Source: Aquipluma nitroreducens
Lineage (GTDB): Bacteria > Bacteroidota > Bacteroidia > Bacteroidales > Prolixibacteraceae
Assembly (NCBI RefSeq): GCF_009689585.1
Contig: NZ_AP018694.1
Location: forward strand, 1,178,001 to 1,242,000
Direction of reading: 5' to 3'
DNA: 64,000 bases
The notes beneath the pieces were generated by a model. That model did not search any database. It was given only the letters and a program-made list of their open reading frames with translations, and was not told where the DNA came from. The translations under genes were made by a program, and so were the position numbers. Every line of letters starts with the position of its first letter. The first letter of the stretch is position 1. Of this stretch, positions 8,204 through 16,709 are shown piece by piece.

Positions 8204-10165
8204 TTATCGCATTTTATCCCCGTTGCTGATTAATTTCACTACTTCCGTTTTTCCTGAACAAGTTATTCTACAAAAATAAACACTGGCAATAGCTTTTACC
8301 GACCCGTTTTGTTGCGGAATCCAGGTTAATTGATGCCTCCCTTCACTTTGAAAAGAATGGATGAGTGCTTCAATCTTCCGACCGGTCAGATCATAAATAC
8401 TCACCTCAACATCACCCGATTCTGCAAGATCGTATTCAATGGTAGTTTCGGAAGTAAATGGATTGGGGTAAGCTTTGGCCTTGAATCCTGTAGTTTCCAA
8501 TTGTTTTGCAGCAGATGTGATTGGGGACCCATTAATCCGAATTTCGTCGAACCATATTTTTTGTGTTCCCAAAGCGTTAAACTCTGAGATAATCTCAAAG
8601 CGGTCAACCGCTTTCCAATCGTATTTACCTTCAGGATTATACCACGAACTGTCCCATGAGCCAGTTTCCCTGAAGCTACTTAGCGGAATTCTCAAATGTT
8701 GCCAGATTCCGTTCCAGGTCACTTTTGTCTGATCAATGTCGTAGCTTATTCGCCACGGATGATCGCCCACAACGGTAGATTTGGTATCCAGAAACCTGAT
8801 CTGGAATTTTGTGCCAGGAGTATCACCCTTCACCCAAAAATCCAATTCGTAATTATTTGCAATCAGTTTCGAAAAATCCTTATTGGGTTTGAAATTGAAA
8901 CCAGGTCCGGCATATTGATTGCTGCCAGTCCAGTAAATAGAGTATTTACCTGCCTGAGCATCGGACGAATAATAATCGATCGTACCGTTTCCTGCATTTC
9001 CCGATTCAAAAATCGACTGTCCGATGTAGTCAGTGTAAATATCAATTGGTTTAGTTTCCGGAGTAATCACAAACTCGCTTTGCACAGGAACAGTAAAATT
9101 CAAACTCTTCAGAATTTCGGTGTCCAGATCGTAATCGAACAATTCGCTGGTTCCCTTTTTAAACAGACCAAATCCACCCTGATAATCCCAGGTTGTCCAG
9201 GCCATCCCTTTTTCTTCGAGATATTTGCGCACCACATCGTACCAGAAAACCCGATCAGCATGAGGGCTATTGGGAATGTAAACGCCAAACTCGCCGCAAA
9301 ATAACCGCACGTTTCGGGTTGTCTTAAAGTTTACTGCAACATCGAGTAATTGCTTTACTTTGGCAACAGTTCCATCGTTTTTATAATTATTCAGCGAACT
9401 TTCAACCCAGGTACCTTTGGCGCTGGCTGGAGTAACAGGCATTCGGGCGGCATCATACGGAAAAGGCACTCCCGCCAAATCCTGCATGTAGCTGGTCCAG
9501 GTTGCTCCCTGATGGGTGAATATAAACGGATCGTAAAAATGAAATGTATAAATCAGATTGGTATCGTCATAAAGCGGCATATTGTTTAGTTCGTTGTAGC
9601 TGTTATATCCTGAAGCTCCAACAACGATGGTATGTTTGGTATCGATTGCCCGAATCGCGGCGATAACTTTTTGCTGAATCTGGCACCAGGCAACAGTTGC
9701 AATTCCATGAGGCTCGTTCAGAATTTCGTAATACACGTAGTTCGAACGGTTTTTATAGTGTGCGGCCATCTGCGGCCAAACTTTCAGAAGAACCGTTTCG
9801 ATAGACGGTTGGGTATCCACATTTGGATCGAACGAATGATTGTCGAGCAAAAGGTGAATTTGCAGTTCTTCGGCCCAATCCACTACCTGATCCAGGAAAT
9901 CAAAGAACAGCGGATCAATCAAATAATCGGGCGAACCATTAGTCATGAAGTGCAGGTTAATCGGCAAACGAATAACATCGCAACCCAGACTTTTTATCCG
10001 GATTAAATCCTGTTTGGTATATTTGGTAAATTGTATTTGCCGGGCACTACCTGTTTGAAACCAGTTTGTCAGGTTTACTCCTTTCGAAAAGGGAGTTTGT
10101 GCTTGAAGTGTTGATAAACCCAAAACGAATACAATGATTGATACTATCTTAAATCTCAACTTCAT
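8204..10165 (-). CDS. Secreted GH5 endoglycanase with CBM-like module and T9SS sorting domain
   Basis: 653 residues. A signal peptide (1-22) precedes a GH5 catalytic domain of about 340 residues. ILNEPHG gives the acid/base Glu151 and FCGEFGVY the nucleophile Glu292; GCDVIRLPIN and LLLDNHSF are further GH5 strand motifs. Residues about 375-560 look like a beta-sandwich carbohydrate-binding module of the CBM11-like type (YELDFWVKGDTPGTKF, KIWFDEIRI). The last ~80 residues are a T9SS type A sorting domain (AYPNPFTSETTIEYDL ... GDVEVSIYDLTGRK). The enzyme is expected at the cell surface or outside the cell, acting on beta-1,4-glucan or mannan. It diverges from a GH44 gene 125 bp away; the pair probably answers the same plant polysaccharide. 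Confidence 0.88.
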   Translation of the reverse strand: MKLRFKIVSIIVFVLGLSTLQAQTPFSKGVNLTNWFQTGSARQIQFTKYTKQDLIRIKSLGCDVIRLPINLHFMTNGSPDYLIDPLFFDFLDQVVDWAEELQIHLLLDNHSFDPNVDTQPSIETVLLKVWPQMAAHYKNRSNYVYYEILNEPHGIATVAWCQIQQKVIAAIRAIDTKHTIVVGASGYNSYNELNNMPLYDDTNLIYTFHFYDPFIFTHQGATWTSYMQDLAGVPFPYDAARMPVTPASAKGTWVESSLNNYKNDGTVAKVKQLLDVAVNFKTTRNVRLFCGEFGVYIPNSPHADRVFWYDVVRKYLEEKGMAWTTWDYQGGFGLFKKGTSELFDYDLDTEILKSLNFTVPVQSEFVITPETKPIDIYTDYIGQSIFESGNAGNGTIDYYSSDAQAGKYSIYWTGSNQYAGPGFNFKPNKDFSKLIANNYELDFWVKGDTPGTKFQIRFLDTKSTVVGDHPWRISYDIDQTKVTWNGIWQHLRIPLSSFRETGSWDSSWYNPEGKYDWKAVDRFEIISEFNALGTQKIWFDEIRINGSPITSAAKQLETTGFKAKAYPNPFTSETTIEYDLAESGDVEVSIYDLTGRKIEALIHSFQSEGRHQLTWIPQQNGSVKAIASVYFCRITCSGKTEVVKLISNGDKMR

Positions 10166-10290
10166 TCTTTTTTGTGTTGATAAACTATTACTGTAATCTG
10201 ATCGACTAAAGTATCGAAAAAATTGAGTTTATTTGTAATTGTACTTTTTACATTTTGACTTTTAATCGAACGACCTAACAAATTGCTGAA

Positions 10291-12213
10291 ATGAGAATAA
10301 TACCTATTCTTACAATTTTATTCATACTGCTAATTGTTGGCAATCCTGGTTTTGCACAAACTCCGGTTCGGGTTGACATCGACCTGACAAAACCCACCAA
10401 AGCAGTTTCTCCGTACATCTATGGCAAAAATAATGTTCTGCCAAACACCTTTTTAACATCCGGAACATCCGAAGAAGTTACAAAAGCCAAAGAAGCCGGA
10501 GTCCGCTTCATACGCCAGGGAGGCGGGAACAATAGCACCAAATACAATTGGAGGTTAAAACTATCGAGTCATCCTGATTGGTACAACAATGTGTATGCAA
10601 ACGACTGGGATATTGCAGCTAAAAACATGTTCGATAAATTACCGGGAGTTCAGGGAATGTGGTCGTTTCAGCTTCTTGGTATGGCCGCCGCAAATGCAAA
10701 TAATAATTTTTCCGATTGGACATACAATCAATCGCAGTGGTGGAGCGGCGTTGCTCAGAATCTGGCAGGTGGTGGACAGCCGAACAAAGCAGGTGGCGCA
10801 AAAGCTACAGTCGAAGGCAATCCAAATCTTTACCTGATGCCTTGGACAGCCGATTCTACAGTCGGGATTCTCGATAAATGGTTTGGCGCCAAAGGACTTG
10901 GATACGACAAAAGCAAAATTCAATATTGGAGCATGGACAATGAGCCTGAAATATGGTCTGGCACGCATGACGATGTCATGAAAACCCAATGTTCGGCTGA
11001 GGAATTTATGCAACTCTATTTTAAAGTGGCCAAAGCTGCACGCGCCAAATATCCTGACATCAAACTTTCAGGACCAGTTCCGGCAAACGAATGGCAATGG
11101 TACCGATGGGGCAACGACGGAATACCATCGGACGGAAAAAAATATTGCTGGCTCGAATTTTTCATCAAACGAATCGCTGAAGAAGAAAAAGCAAGTGGCA
11201 TCCGTTTGCTTGATGTGCTTGATATTCATTATTATCCTGAAACCTCTGATGCCGCCAAATGCGTACAGTTGCATCGCGTATTTTTCGATCGCAACTACGA
11301 TTATCCCGAAGCGAATGGCGTTCATACTGTAAACGGAGGTTGGGATTCAAACATCAACAAGGAATATATTTTAGGCCGGTGCTCCGATTGGCTAACCAAA
11401 TACATGGGCGCCAATCATGGCGTAGGTTTGGCAGTTACCGAAACAGGTATGAAATCAACCAATGCGAATGTTCAGGCAGTTTGGTATGCCTCAATCCTGG
11501 GCGAATTTATGAAAAACGGCGTTGAAATTTTCACCCCATGGAGCTGGGATATTGGCATGTGGGAAACGTTACACTTATACAGCCGTTACAACCAGGAAAA
11601 CTACGTTCAGGCAACGTCTCAGGATGAAACGTTGATTTCAGCCTACCCAACGGTAAATGCAACATCCGATTCGATGACTGTTGTTCTGGTTAACCGTTCG
11701 CTGACCGAGAAAAAAACCGTTGATCTAAATATTTCAGGATATCATGCATCTCCCGGCTCATGCCCTATGTATTCGATCGCTGGCCTTGGCTCGGCAGAGA
11801 CGTTTGTTTCACACGCCAGTAATGCCCTGAAAAAAACTCAGGTTCAGACCACAACAAGTCGCATTAGCATTGAGCTGGTGCCATTGTCAGTCAATGCAAT
11901 CATCCTGAAATCGCTTGTGATGGGGTCGACTCCGGAACTCCCGAAGAATAATTTCAACGCAACTGCTTATCCAAATCCCGCAAACGACCAAACTACACTT
12001 GATTTTTCGCTTCCGGAAAAAAGCACGATGAATATTGCACTATTCAATTCTAACGGACAAGTTCTGAAAACGATTATCAATTCGGCTTTCGAGGCCGGAA
12101 ATCATCAGCTCAATCTGGACACCAGCAACTATCCGGATGGAATTTATTGGATAAGATTCTATTCTGAAACTAATGTTGAGACCATTAAGCTGATTAAAAC
12201 TAAAAACCAGTAA
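10291..12213 (+). CDS. Secreted GH44 endoglucanase/xyloglucanase with T9SS sorting domain
   Basis: 640 residues with a signal peptide ending about FAQ (21-23). The catalytic domain shows GH44 hallmarks: FIRQGGGNNSTKYNW (about 73-87), YWSMDNEPEIW with acid/base Glu218, and AVTETGMKS with candidate nucleophile Glu384. The family cleaves internal beta-1,4 bonds of xyloglucan, carboxymethylcellulose and related glucans. A C-terminal beta domain precedes a T9SS type A tail (AYPNPANDQTTLDFSL ... GIYWIRFYSE). It is first in a plus-strand series with a DUF1349 protein and a GH26 that ends at the terminator at 14030-14072. Confidence 0.9.
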   Translation: MRIIPILTILFILLIVGNPGFAQTPVRVDIDLTKPTKAVSPYIYGKNNVLPNTFLTSGTSEEVTKAKEAGVRFIRQGGGNNSTKYNWRLKLSSHPDWYNNVYANDWDIAAKNMFDKLPGVQGMWSFQLLGMAAANANNNFSDWTYNQSQWWSGVAQNLAGGGQPNKAGGAKATVEGNPNLYLMPWTADSTVGILDKWFGAKGLGYDKSKIQYWSMDNEPEIWSGTHDDVMKTQCSAEEFMQLYFKVAKAARAKYPDIKLSGPVPANEWQWYRWGNDGIPSDGKKYCWLEFFIKRIAEEEKASGIRLLDVLDIHYYPETSDAAKCVQLHRVFFDRNYDYPEANGVHTVNGGWDSNINKEYILGRCSDWLTKYMGANHGVGLAVTETGMKSTNANVQAVWYASILGEFMKNGVEIFTPWSWDIGMWETLHLYSRYNQENYVQATSQDETLISAYPTVNATSDSMTVVLVNRSLTEKKTVDLNISGYHASPGSCPMYSIAGLGSAETFVSHASNALKKTQVQTTTSRISIELVPLSVNAIILKSLVMGSTPELPKNNFNATAYPNPANDQTTLDFSLPEKSTMNIALFNSNGQVLKTIINSAFEAGNHQLNLDTSNYPDGIYWIRFYSETNVETIKLIKTKNQ

Positions 12214-12288
12214 ATTAGCCAAACACTAAATCGCTAACTAAACCACTATGCAAAAAAGAACATTCCCTTTTTACTGATCATCCTTCTG

Positions 12289-12930
12289 ATGACAGGCCTT
12301 TCGTTATCAGCCAAAGAAAAAACTATTTCACTAAAGAAATTCAAATCCACCGACATCGGGAATCCCGACATTTCCGGTTCATCGCGTATTCAGGATAACA
12401 GCATCACCATTACTGCCGGTGGCGCTGATGTGTGGGGCGTTGAGGACGAGTTTCGGTTCGTTTACATGGAACAAACCGGCGATTTTGATCTGATTGCCCA
12501 AATTGAGAGCCTCACCGAGCCACATTTGTACACCAAAGCCGGATTGATGGCCCGCGAAGATCTCTCGGATAATAGTCGTCACATCTTTTTTCAGGTATTT
12601 CCAAACAACAATCCACGGAACAAAAACAATGGCGGTTACGAATTTCAATACCGGAAAGAAAAAGCCGGCGAAATGAAAGCCATTTATCCTGCCAAATTCG
12701 ATGGAATTCCTGAATTTCCGGTTAATTATCCCAATACCTGGATCAGGCTGAAACGGGTTGGAAACGACTTTACCGGATTTTACAGCGCGGATGGGAAAAC
12801 ATGGAAGCTATACACAACTTTCAACATGGAAATTCCAGAGAAAATATACCTGGGTTTTGCAGTTACCTCACACAACACAAAAAAAGCGGCCACCGCCATA
12901 TTCAAAAACATTTCAGAATTAAAGGAATAA
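12289..12930 (+). CDS. DUF1349 (concanavalin A-like) secreted protein; signal peptide apparently frameshifted
   Basis: 213 residues from the ATG at 12289. The body is a DUF1349/LamG-like beta-sandwich: FRFVYMEQTGDFDLIAQIESL, YTKAGLMAREDLSDNSRHIFF and WIRLKRVGNDFTGFYSADGKTW. These proteins are usually exported and occur beside glycosidases, where they may bind carbohydrate. The ORF as it stands begins inside a signal peptide (MTGLSLSAKEK). An ATG at 12248 would start a perfect one (MQKKNIPFLLIILLMTG) if the run of six A at 12252-12257 had seven; as given, that reading ends at a TGA after nine codons. Either a sequencing error or a real 1-base deletion is present. It lies between GH44 and GH26 with 10 bp to the latter. 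Confidence 0.75.
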   Translation: MTGLSLSAKEKTISLKKFKSTDIGNPDISGSSRIQDNSITITAGGADVWGVEDEFRFVYMEQTGDFDLIAQIESLTEPHLYTKAGLMAREDLSDNSRHIFFQVFPNNNPRNKNNGGYEFQYRKEKAGEMKAIYPAKFDGIPEFPVNYPNTWIRLKRVGNDFTGFYSADGKTWKLYTTFNMEIPEKIYLGFAVTSHNTKKAATAIFKNISELKE

Positions 12931-12940
12931 CACAACAACT

Positions 12941-14023
12941 ATGAAAAATTTAGTAATCTTTCTACTCTTGTTTTCCGGATTAGCAACATGGGCTGCGAAA
13001 CCAGTACCTTCCGACCCGAAAGCAACTCCCGAAGCAGTTGAGCTGTATCAAAAAATGTTGAAGCTGGAGCCTAAAGGAATGATGTTTGGACATCAGGATG
13101 CCTTTGCTTACGGAACAACCTGGTATGCGCAGGAAGGCCGTTCTGACGTGAAAGACGTTTGCAGCGACCATCCGGCAATCATTGGTTGGGAACTGGGGCA
13201 TTTGGAACTTGGAGGCCCATACAGCCTCGACTCTGTTTATTTCGACAACATTCGGAAAGGAGTAAATTATGCCAACAAAATTGGAGCAATTAATACCATA
13301 AGTTGGCACTTCCGCAATTTATTAACCGGAGGAACTGCCTGGGATGTGAGTTCAAAAAAGACAGTGGCATCTATCTTGCCAGGCGGTGAAAAGCATCAGC
13401 AATATCTGCAATACCTCGACAAACTGGCCACTTTTATGCTAAGCCTGAAAACTGATCAGGGGAAATACATTCCGGTTTTGTTCAGGCCTTTTCACGAACA
13501 TACCGGAAGCTGGTTCTGGTGGGGTAAAAACCTGTGTACGGTTGACGAATACAAAGCGCTGTGGCGGTTTACCGTGAATTACCTCCGAAATGAGAAAAAC
13601 ATTCATCATTTACTATTCTCTTATTCAACCGACCGTTTCGCAACAGCCGACGAATATCTGGAACGCTATCCGGGCGACGACCTGATTGATTTGCTCGGAT
13701 TTGATCTGTACGACAACGGACCTGATTATCAGACCATGTTAAGTAATTGCGCCAGGATTGTTACACAGATAGCCACACAAAAGGGGAAAATTGCTGCAGT
13801 TACCGAAGCTGGTGATCCAACTGGCAAAAAAACAGAATGGTGGACTAAAGCCATACTTGAAAACCTCCGTCCGTATAATCTTTCGTATGTTTTGGTGTGG
13901 AGAAATTCGTTCACGAAAACGAAAGATGTTCCTTTTGGTCCATACAAAGGCAGCCCCAGCGAACAGGATTTTGTAAAGTTCTACAACGACCCGAAAACCT
14001 TGTTTCTGAAAGATATTCAATAA
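12941..14023 (+). CDS. GH26 beta-mannanase-like glycoside hydrolase
   Basis: 360 residues with a signal peptide of about 18 residues (LVIFLLLFSGLATWAA). GH26 signatures are clear: GMMFGHQDAFAYG near the N-terminus, ISWHFRN, LFRPFHEHTGSWFWWG with acid/base Glu186, and AAVTEAGDP with nucleophile Glu289. The family hydrolyses internal beta-1,4-mannosidic bonds. There is no T9SS tail (it ends FLKDIQ), so it probably works in the periplasm on imported oligosaccharides, while the T9SS-sorted GH5 and GH44 act outside. It is the last gene before a strong terminator. Confidence 0.9.
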   Translation: MKNLVIFLLLFSGLATWAAKPVPSDPKATPEAVELYQKMLKLEPKGMMFGHQDAFAYGTTWYAQEGRSDVKDVCSDHPAIIGWELGHLELGGPYSLDSVYFDNIRKGVNYANKIGAINTISWHFRNLLTGGTAWDVSSKKTVASILPGGEKHQQYLQYLDKLATFMLSLKTDQGKYIPVLFRPFHEHTGSWFWWGKNLCTVDEYKALWRFTVNYLRNEKNIHHLLFSYSTDRFATADEYLERYPGDDLIDLLGFDLYDNGPDYQTMLSNCARIVTQIATQKGKIAAVTEAGDPTGKKTEWWTKAILENLRPYNLSYVLVWRNSFTKTKDVPFGPYKGSPSEQDFVKFYNDPKTLFLKDIQ

Positions 14024-14029
14024 AACAAG

Positions 14030-14072
14030 AAAGAGTCAACCGACAGCATTTCGCTCTGGGTTGACTCTTTTT
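14030..14072 (+). terminator. Intrinsic terminator of the GH44-DUF1349-GH26 operon
   Basis: Perfect 12-bp stem, arms 14030-14041 (AAAGAGTCAACC) and 14059-14070, loop 17 nt, followed by T residues. A looser T-rich tract on the other side could let it work for the minus strand too. Confidence 0.85.
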
Positions 14073-14128
14073 CCGTTATAATAACGTTTAGTTTATAGTA
14101 ATCGGGTACAGGCTTCTATCGTTTCAGA

Positions 14129-14842
14129 TCAAACATTCACATTGAATAAATATCCAACAAACGCAGTTATTCCCATAGCAACTGTACCCCAAAATGTAAT
14201 TCGAATTACTGCTTTTACTATACTTGAACCGCCAGTTTTTGCTGCCAAAGCCCCTAAAATAACCAGGAAGAAAATCGCGAAGCCATAGAGATAATACTCC
14301 AGGCTTTTCACCGGAAGAAAAAGTGTGACAATAAGTGGAAGTATTCCCCCAACAGTAAACGATAAGCCTGAAGCAAAAGCTGCCTGGATGGGTTTGGCCT
14401 GACTTATTTCATTTATTCCCAATTCATCACGAATGTGTGCTCCCAGCGCATCGTGTTCTGACAATTCCTGGGCAACCAATAAAGCAGTTTCTTTTTTAAG
14501 TCCTCTTCTCTCGTAAATCTCAGCTAAAAGTCCTAATTCAATCTCAGGCATTTCAATTAATTCTTGCCTTTCCCGCTCAATATCTGCTTTTTCTACATCA
14601 GTTTGAGAACTTACAGAAACATATTCGCCTGCTGCCATTGATAAAGCACCAGCCACCAATCCGGCTAAAGTTGCCAACACAATGGGGTCTCGAAGTTCAC
14701 TCGCCGCCGCAATTCCGATCGCAAGACTTGATGTCGATAAGATCCCGTCGTTTGCTCCCAAAACGGCTGCTCTCAACCAATTGCTTTTGTGAATGAAATG
14801 AATGTCTAAATAATCGTCTAATCCCTTTGTTTTCTCGGTCAT
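14129..14842 (-). CDS. VIT1/CCC1-family Fe2+/Mn2+ transporter
   Basis: 237 residues. Typical VIT family features are WLRAAVLGANDGILSTSSLAIGIAAA in the first membrane segment, GALSMAAGEYVSVSSQTDVEKADIERER leading into a Glu-rich cytosolic loop (metal-binding region in plant VIT1), then three C-terminal helices (SFTVGGILPLIVTLFL, YYLYGFAIFFLVILGALAA, AVIRITFWGTVAMGITAFVGYLF). Five membrane segments in total. It presumably moves ferrous iron or manganese out of the cytosol. It stands alone between convergent and same-strand unrelated genes. Confidence 0.88.
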   Translation of the reverse strand: MTEKTKGLDDYLDIHFIHKSNWLRAAVLGANDGILSTSSLAIGIAAASELRDPIVLATLAGLVAGALSMAAGEYVSVSSQTDVEKADIERERQELIEMPEIELGLLAEIYERRGLKKETALLVAQELSEHDALGAHIRDELGINEISQAKPIQAAFASGLSFTVGGILPLIVTLFLPVKSLEYYLYGFAIFFLVILGALAAKTGGSSIVKAVIRITFWGTVAMGITAFVGYLFNVNV

Positions 14843-15013
14843 TTTAATTGTTTTTTATAACTCTCAAGGTGTAATTCTCAAAAATTCTTCGCTTTAGCCA
14901 ATCCGATTTCAGGCACATTATCGCAATGAAAATGCTCAAGGCGATTCTGATTGGACACGACTTTTCAAATATACAGATATTCTATGTTCAATTTAAAAAA
15001 GACGCGATTCTTA

Positions 15014-15577
15014 CTAGCGGATCAGTTGCTTTTCAAACAATGGCATATAAATCGGACCAGCGGGAGTGGTTATGCTTTCAAACAAAACAACTTTGTTCAT
15101 ATTAACCCGATCGAAAACTGCCTCCTGATATTCTGTTAGCAACGATTGAAATGCAAAAGGATTATCCGCTCTTTTCACGCGGGCAATCGTCAAATGTGGC
15201 TTCAGTGGTTTCTGGTCGAATGAAAATCCATTTTGCTGAAGTAATTCGCCCAACATCGAATAGGCTAACATCAGTGGCTGAAGATTTTGAAGGCCAAGCC
15301 ATAAAACCTTTGGATTGTGGGCATTGGGGAACACTCCTACCCCAAACAAACTAGTTTCATAAGCCTGTATTTTACTGAACGATTCGTCGATTAATCTTTT
15401 CAGCAGTGGAACCGCTGAATCTTCGGTGCTACCCAGAAAAAACAAAGTAATATGCCAATTTCCAGGAATAGTCCAATTCAACACATTCCGGTTCAATTGT
15501 GTGTCATTCCTCCAAGTCTCAACCTGCTGAACTGATCTTTGAGATTCGATTGGAATACCGATAAAAAGTCGTTTCAT
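15014..15577 (-). CDS. thpR: RNA 2',3'-cyclic phosphodiesterase (ThpR/LigT family)
   Basis: 187 residues. The two catalytic HxTx motifs of the 2H phosphoesterase family are present: HITLFFLG (about 42-49) and HLTIARVK (about 128-135). The start RLFIGIPI is typical. Family members open 2',3'-cyclic phosphate ends of RNA and can ligate tRNA halves in vitro; the cellular role is unclear. It is followed upstream on the same strand by a PanE-like gene 29 bp away, so the two may be cotranscribed without functional connection. Confidence 0.85.
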   Translation of the reverse strand: MKRLFIGIPIESQRSVQQVETWRNDTQLNRNVLNWTIPGNWHITLFFLGSTEDSAVPLLKRLIDESFSKIQAYETSLFGVGVFPNAHNPKVLWLGLQNLQPLMLAYSMLGELLQQNGFSFDQKPLKPHLTIARVKRADNPFAFQSLLTEYQEAVFDRVNMNKVVLFESITTPAGPIYMPLFEKQLIR

Positions 15578-15606
15578 GACCTAAACTTACTGACTTTTTT
15601 CGAATT

Positions 15607-16530
15607 CTATTTATCCAGCAGATGAGCCTGAATAAATCGCAATTGTTTTTCGAGCATAGCAACTTTACACATTTCAAAGCCGGCCTTTCCTGCAGTTTCC
15701 AGCGGTTTCGAATAAATGTATTCGATTTCCATAGCACGGCGATGATCGTAATCGAGTTTCATGCTGGGCGCGTAGGGTTTCATTTTGACGGTCATGTCGA
15801 TCATCTGCTGGGCCAGCGATTCTTTCAGCGGAACTCCGCAGGCATTGGCTCCGTGAATCACTTCCAGCATCAGTTCTTTCGACAGCTCGCGGGTTTGATT
15901 ATTCGACATCAAACGGTCGGTGGTGGTATTCAAAACGACCGTCATGCCATTAAAAGGAATGTTCCAAACCAGTTTTTGCCAACGGGAAAATTTCAGATCA
16001 GGCGAAAGTTCCGAATGAATTCCTGCCAACTGAAAATCGGAGACAATTTGTTTCAGAATTTCCTGCTCAGGAACATTGTACGAACCAATAATCAGCTTTC
16101 CATAATCGAGGTGATGAATATGCCCAGGCCCAATTTTGTTCGAGCAGATAAATGCCAATCCGCCCGCAATGGCAACTCCCGGCAACTGAGCCGAAAGATC
16201 TTCTTCGAGACCTAGCCCATTTTGCAACAAAACCACAACACTTTTAGCATGAAGAATCGGCTTGATCAATTCGGGCAAATGGTGATTCCCGGTCGTTTTC
16301 AGGCAAACCAGAATCACATCGCATAAAGGCATTTCTTCCGTATTGGGATATGCATTCACTTCCGACAAATGAAAATCGCCATTTACGGATTCAACCTGAA
16401 GTCCATGATTGCGAACATATTCATAATCGCTCCGGAATAAAAAATGAACTTCATGACCAGCCTTGGCCAGCATTCCGCCATAAAATCCGCCCAAAGCGCC
16501 TGTTCCAATTACTCCGTACCTGATTGCCAT
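15607..16530 (-). CDS. panE: 2-dehydropantoate 2-reductase (ketopantoate reductase)
   Basis: 307 residues. The N-terminal Rossmann motif is VIGTGALGGFYGGMLAKAGHEV (GxGxxG), followed by LLQNGLG and AGLAFICSN-type central segments, and KLVWNIPFNGMTVV, which holds the catalytic Lys and Asn of ApbA/PanE. NADPH-dependent reduction of ketopantoate to pantoate in coenzyme A synthesis is expected. I chose ATG at 16530; the reading frame can be extended by two codons to a TTG at 16536 without support. ApbA-family paralogues with other substrates exist, so the substrate is moderately certain. Confidence 0.8.
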   Translation of the reverse strand: MAIRYGVIGTGALGGFYGGMLAKAGHEVHFLFRSDYEYVRNHGLQVESVNGDFHLSEVNAYPNTEEMPLCDVILVCLKTTGNHHLPELIKPILHAKSVVVLLQNGLGLEEDLSAQLPGVAIAGGLAFICSNKIGPGHIHHLDYGKLIIGSYNVPEQEILKQIVSDFQLAGIHSELSPDLKFSRWQKLVWNIPFNGMTVVLNTTTDRLMSNNQTRELSKELMLEVIHGANACGVPLKESLAQQMIDMTVKMKPYAPSMKLDYDHRRAMEIEYIYSKPLETAGKAGFEMCKVAMLEKQLRFIQAHLLDK

Positions 16531-16668
16531 TTTCAAATCTGATTTCTGTGTTCAGGCAAAAATAACTACAAAGCCAGTTTTAAGTAGCTTAAAGACTGTT
16601 GAGCCAATAAATCGTAACAAAAAAGTTACAAGCCACCTGCTACACATAAATCACTCAAAAGAATTCAT

Positions 16669-16676
16669 TAGTTTTG
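16669..16676 (+). promoter_or_regulatory. Candidate -7 element for the GH97 gene
   Basis: TAGTTTTG fits the Bacteroidota TAnnTTTG -7 consensus, 33 bp before the ATG at 16710. No TTTG at -33 was seen. Confidence 0.35.
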
Positions 16677-16709
16677 AGAACCAAACATCTAAACACTAAT
16701 ACACCTAAC

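Noticed and set aside
8696-9304. 202-residue plus-strand ORF inside the GH5 gene
   Set aside because: Fully antisense to a gene with clear GH5 and CBM motifs; no start region or domain of its own.
15622-16215. 197-residue plus-strand ORF opposite panE
   Set aside because: Codon-complement shadow of panE; no recognisable motif.
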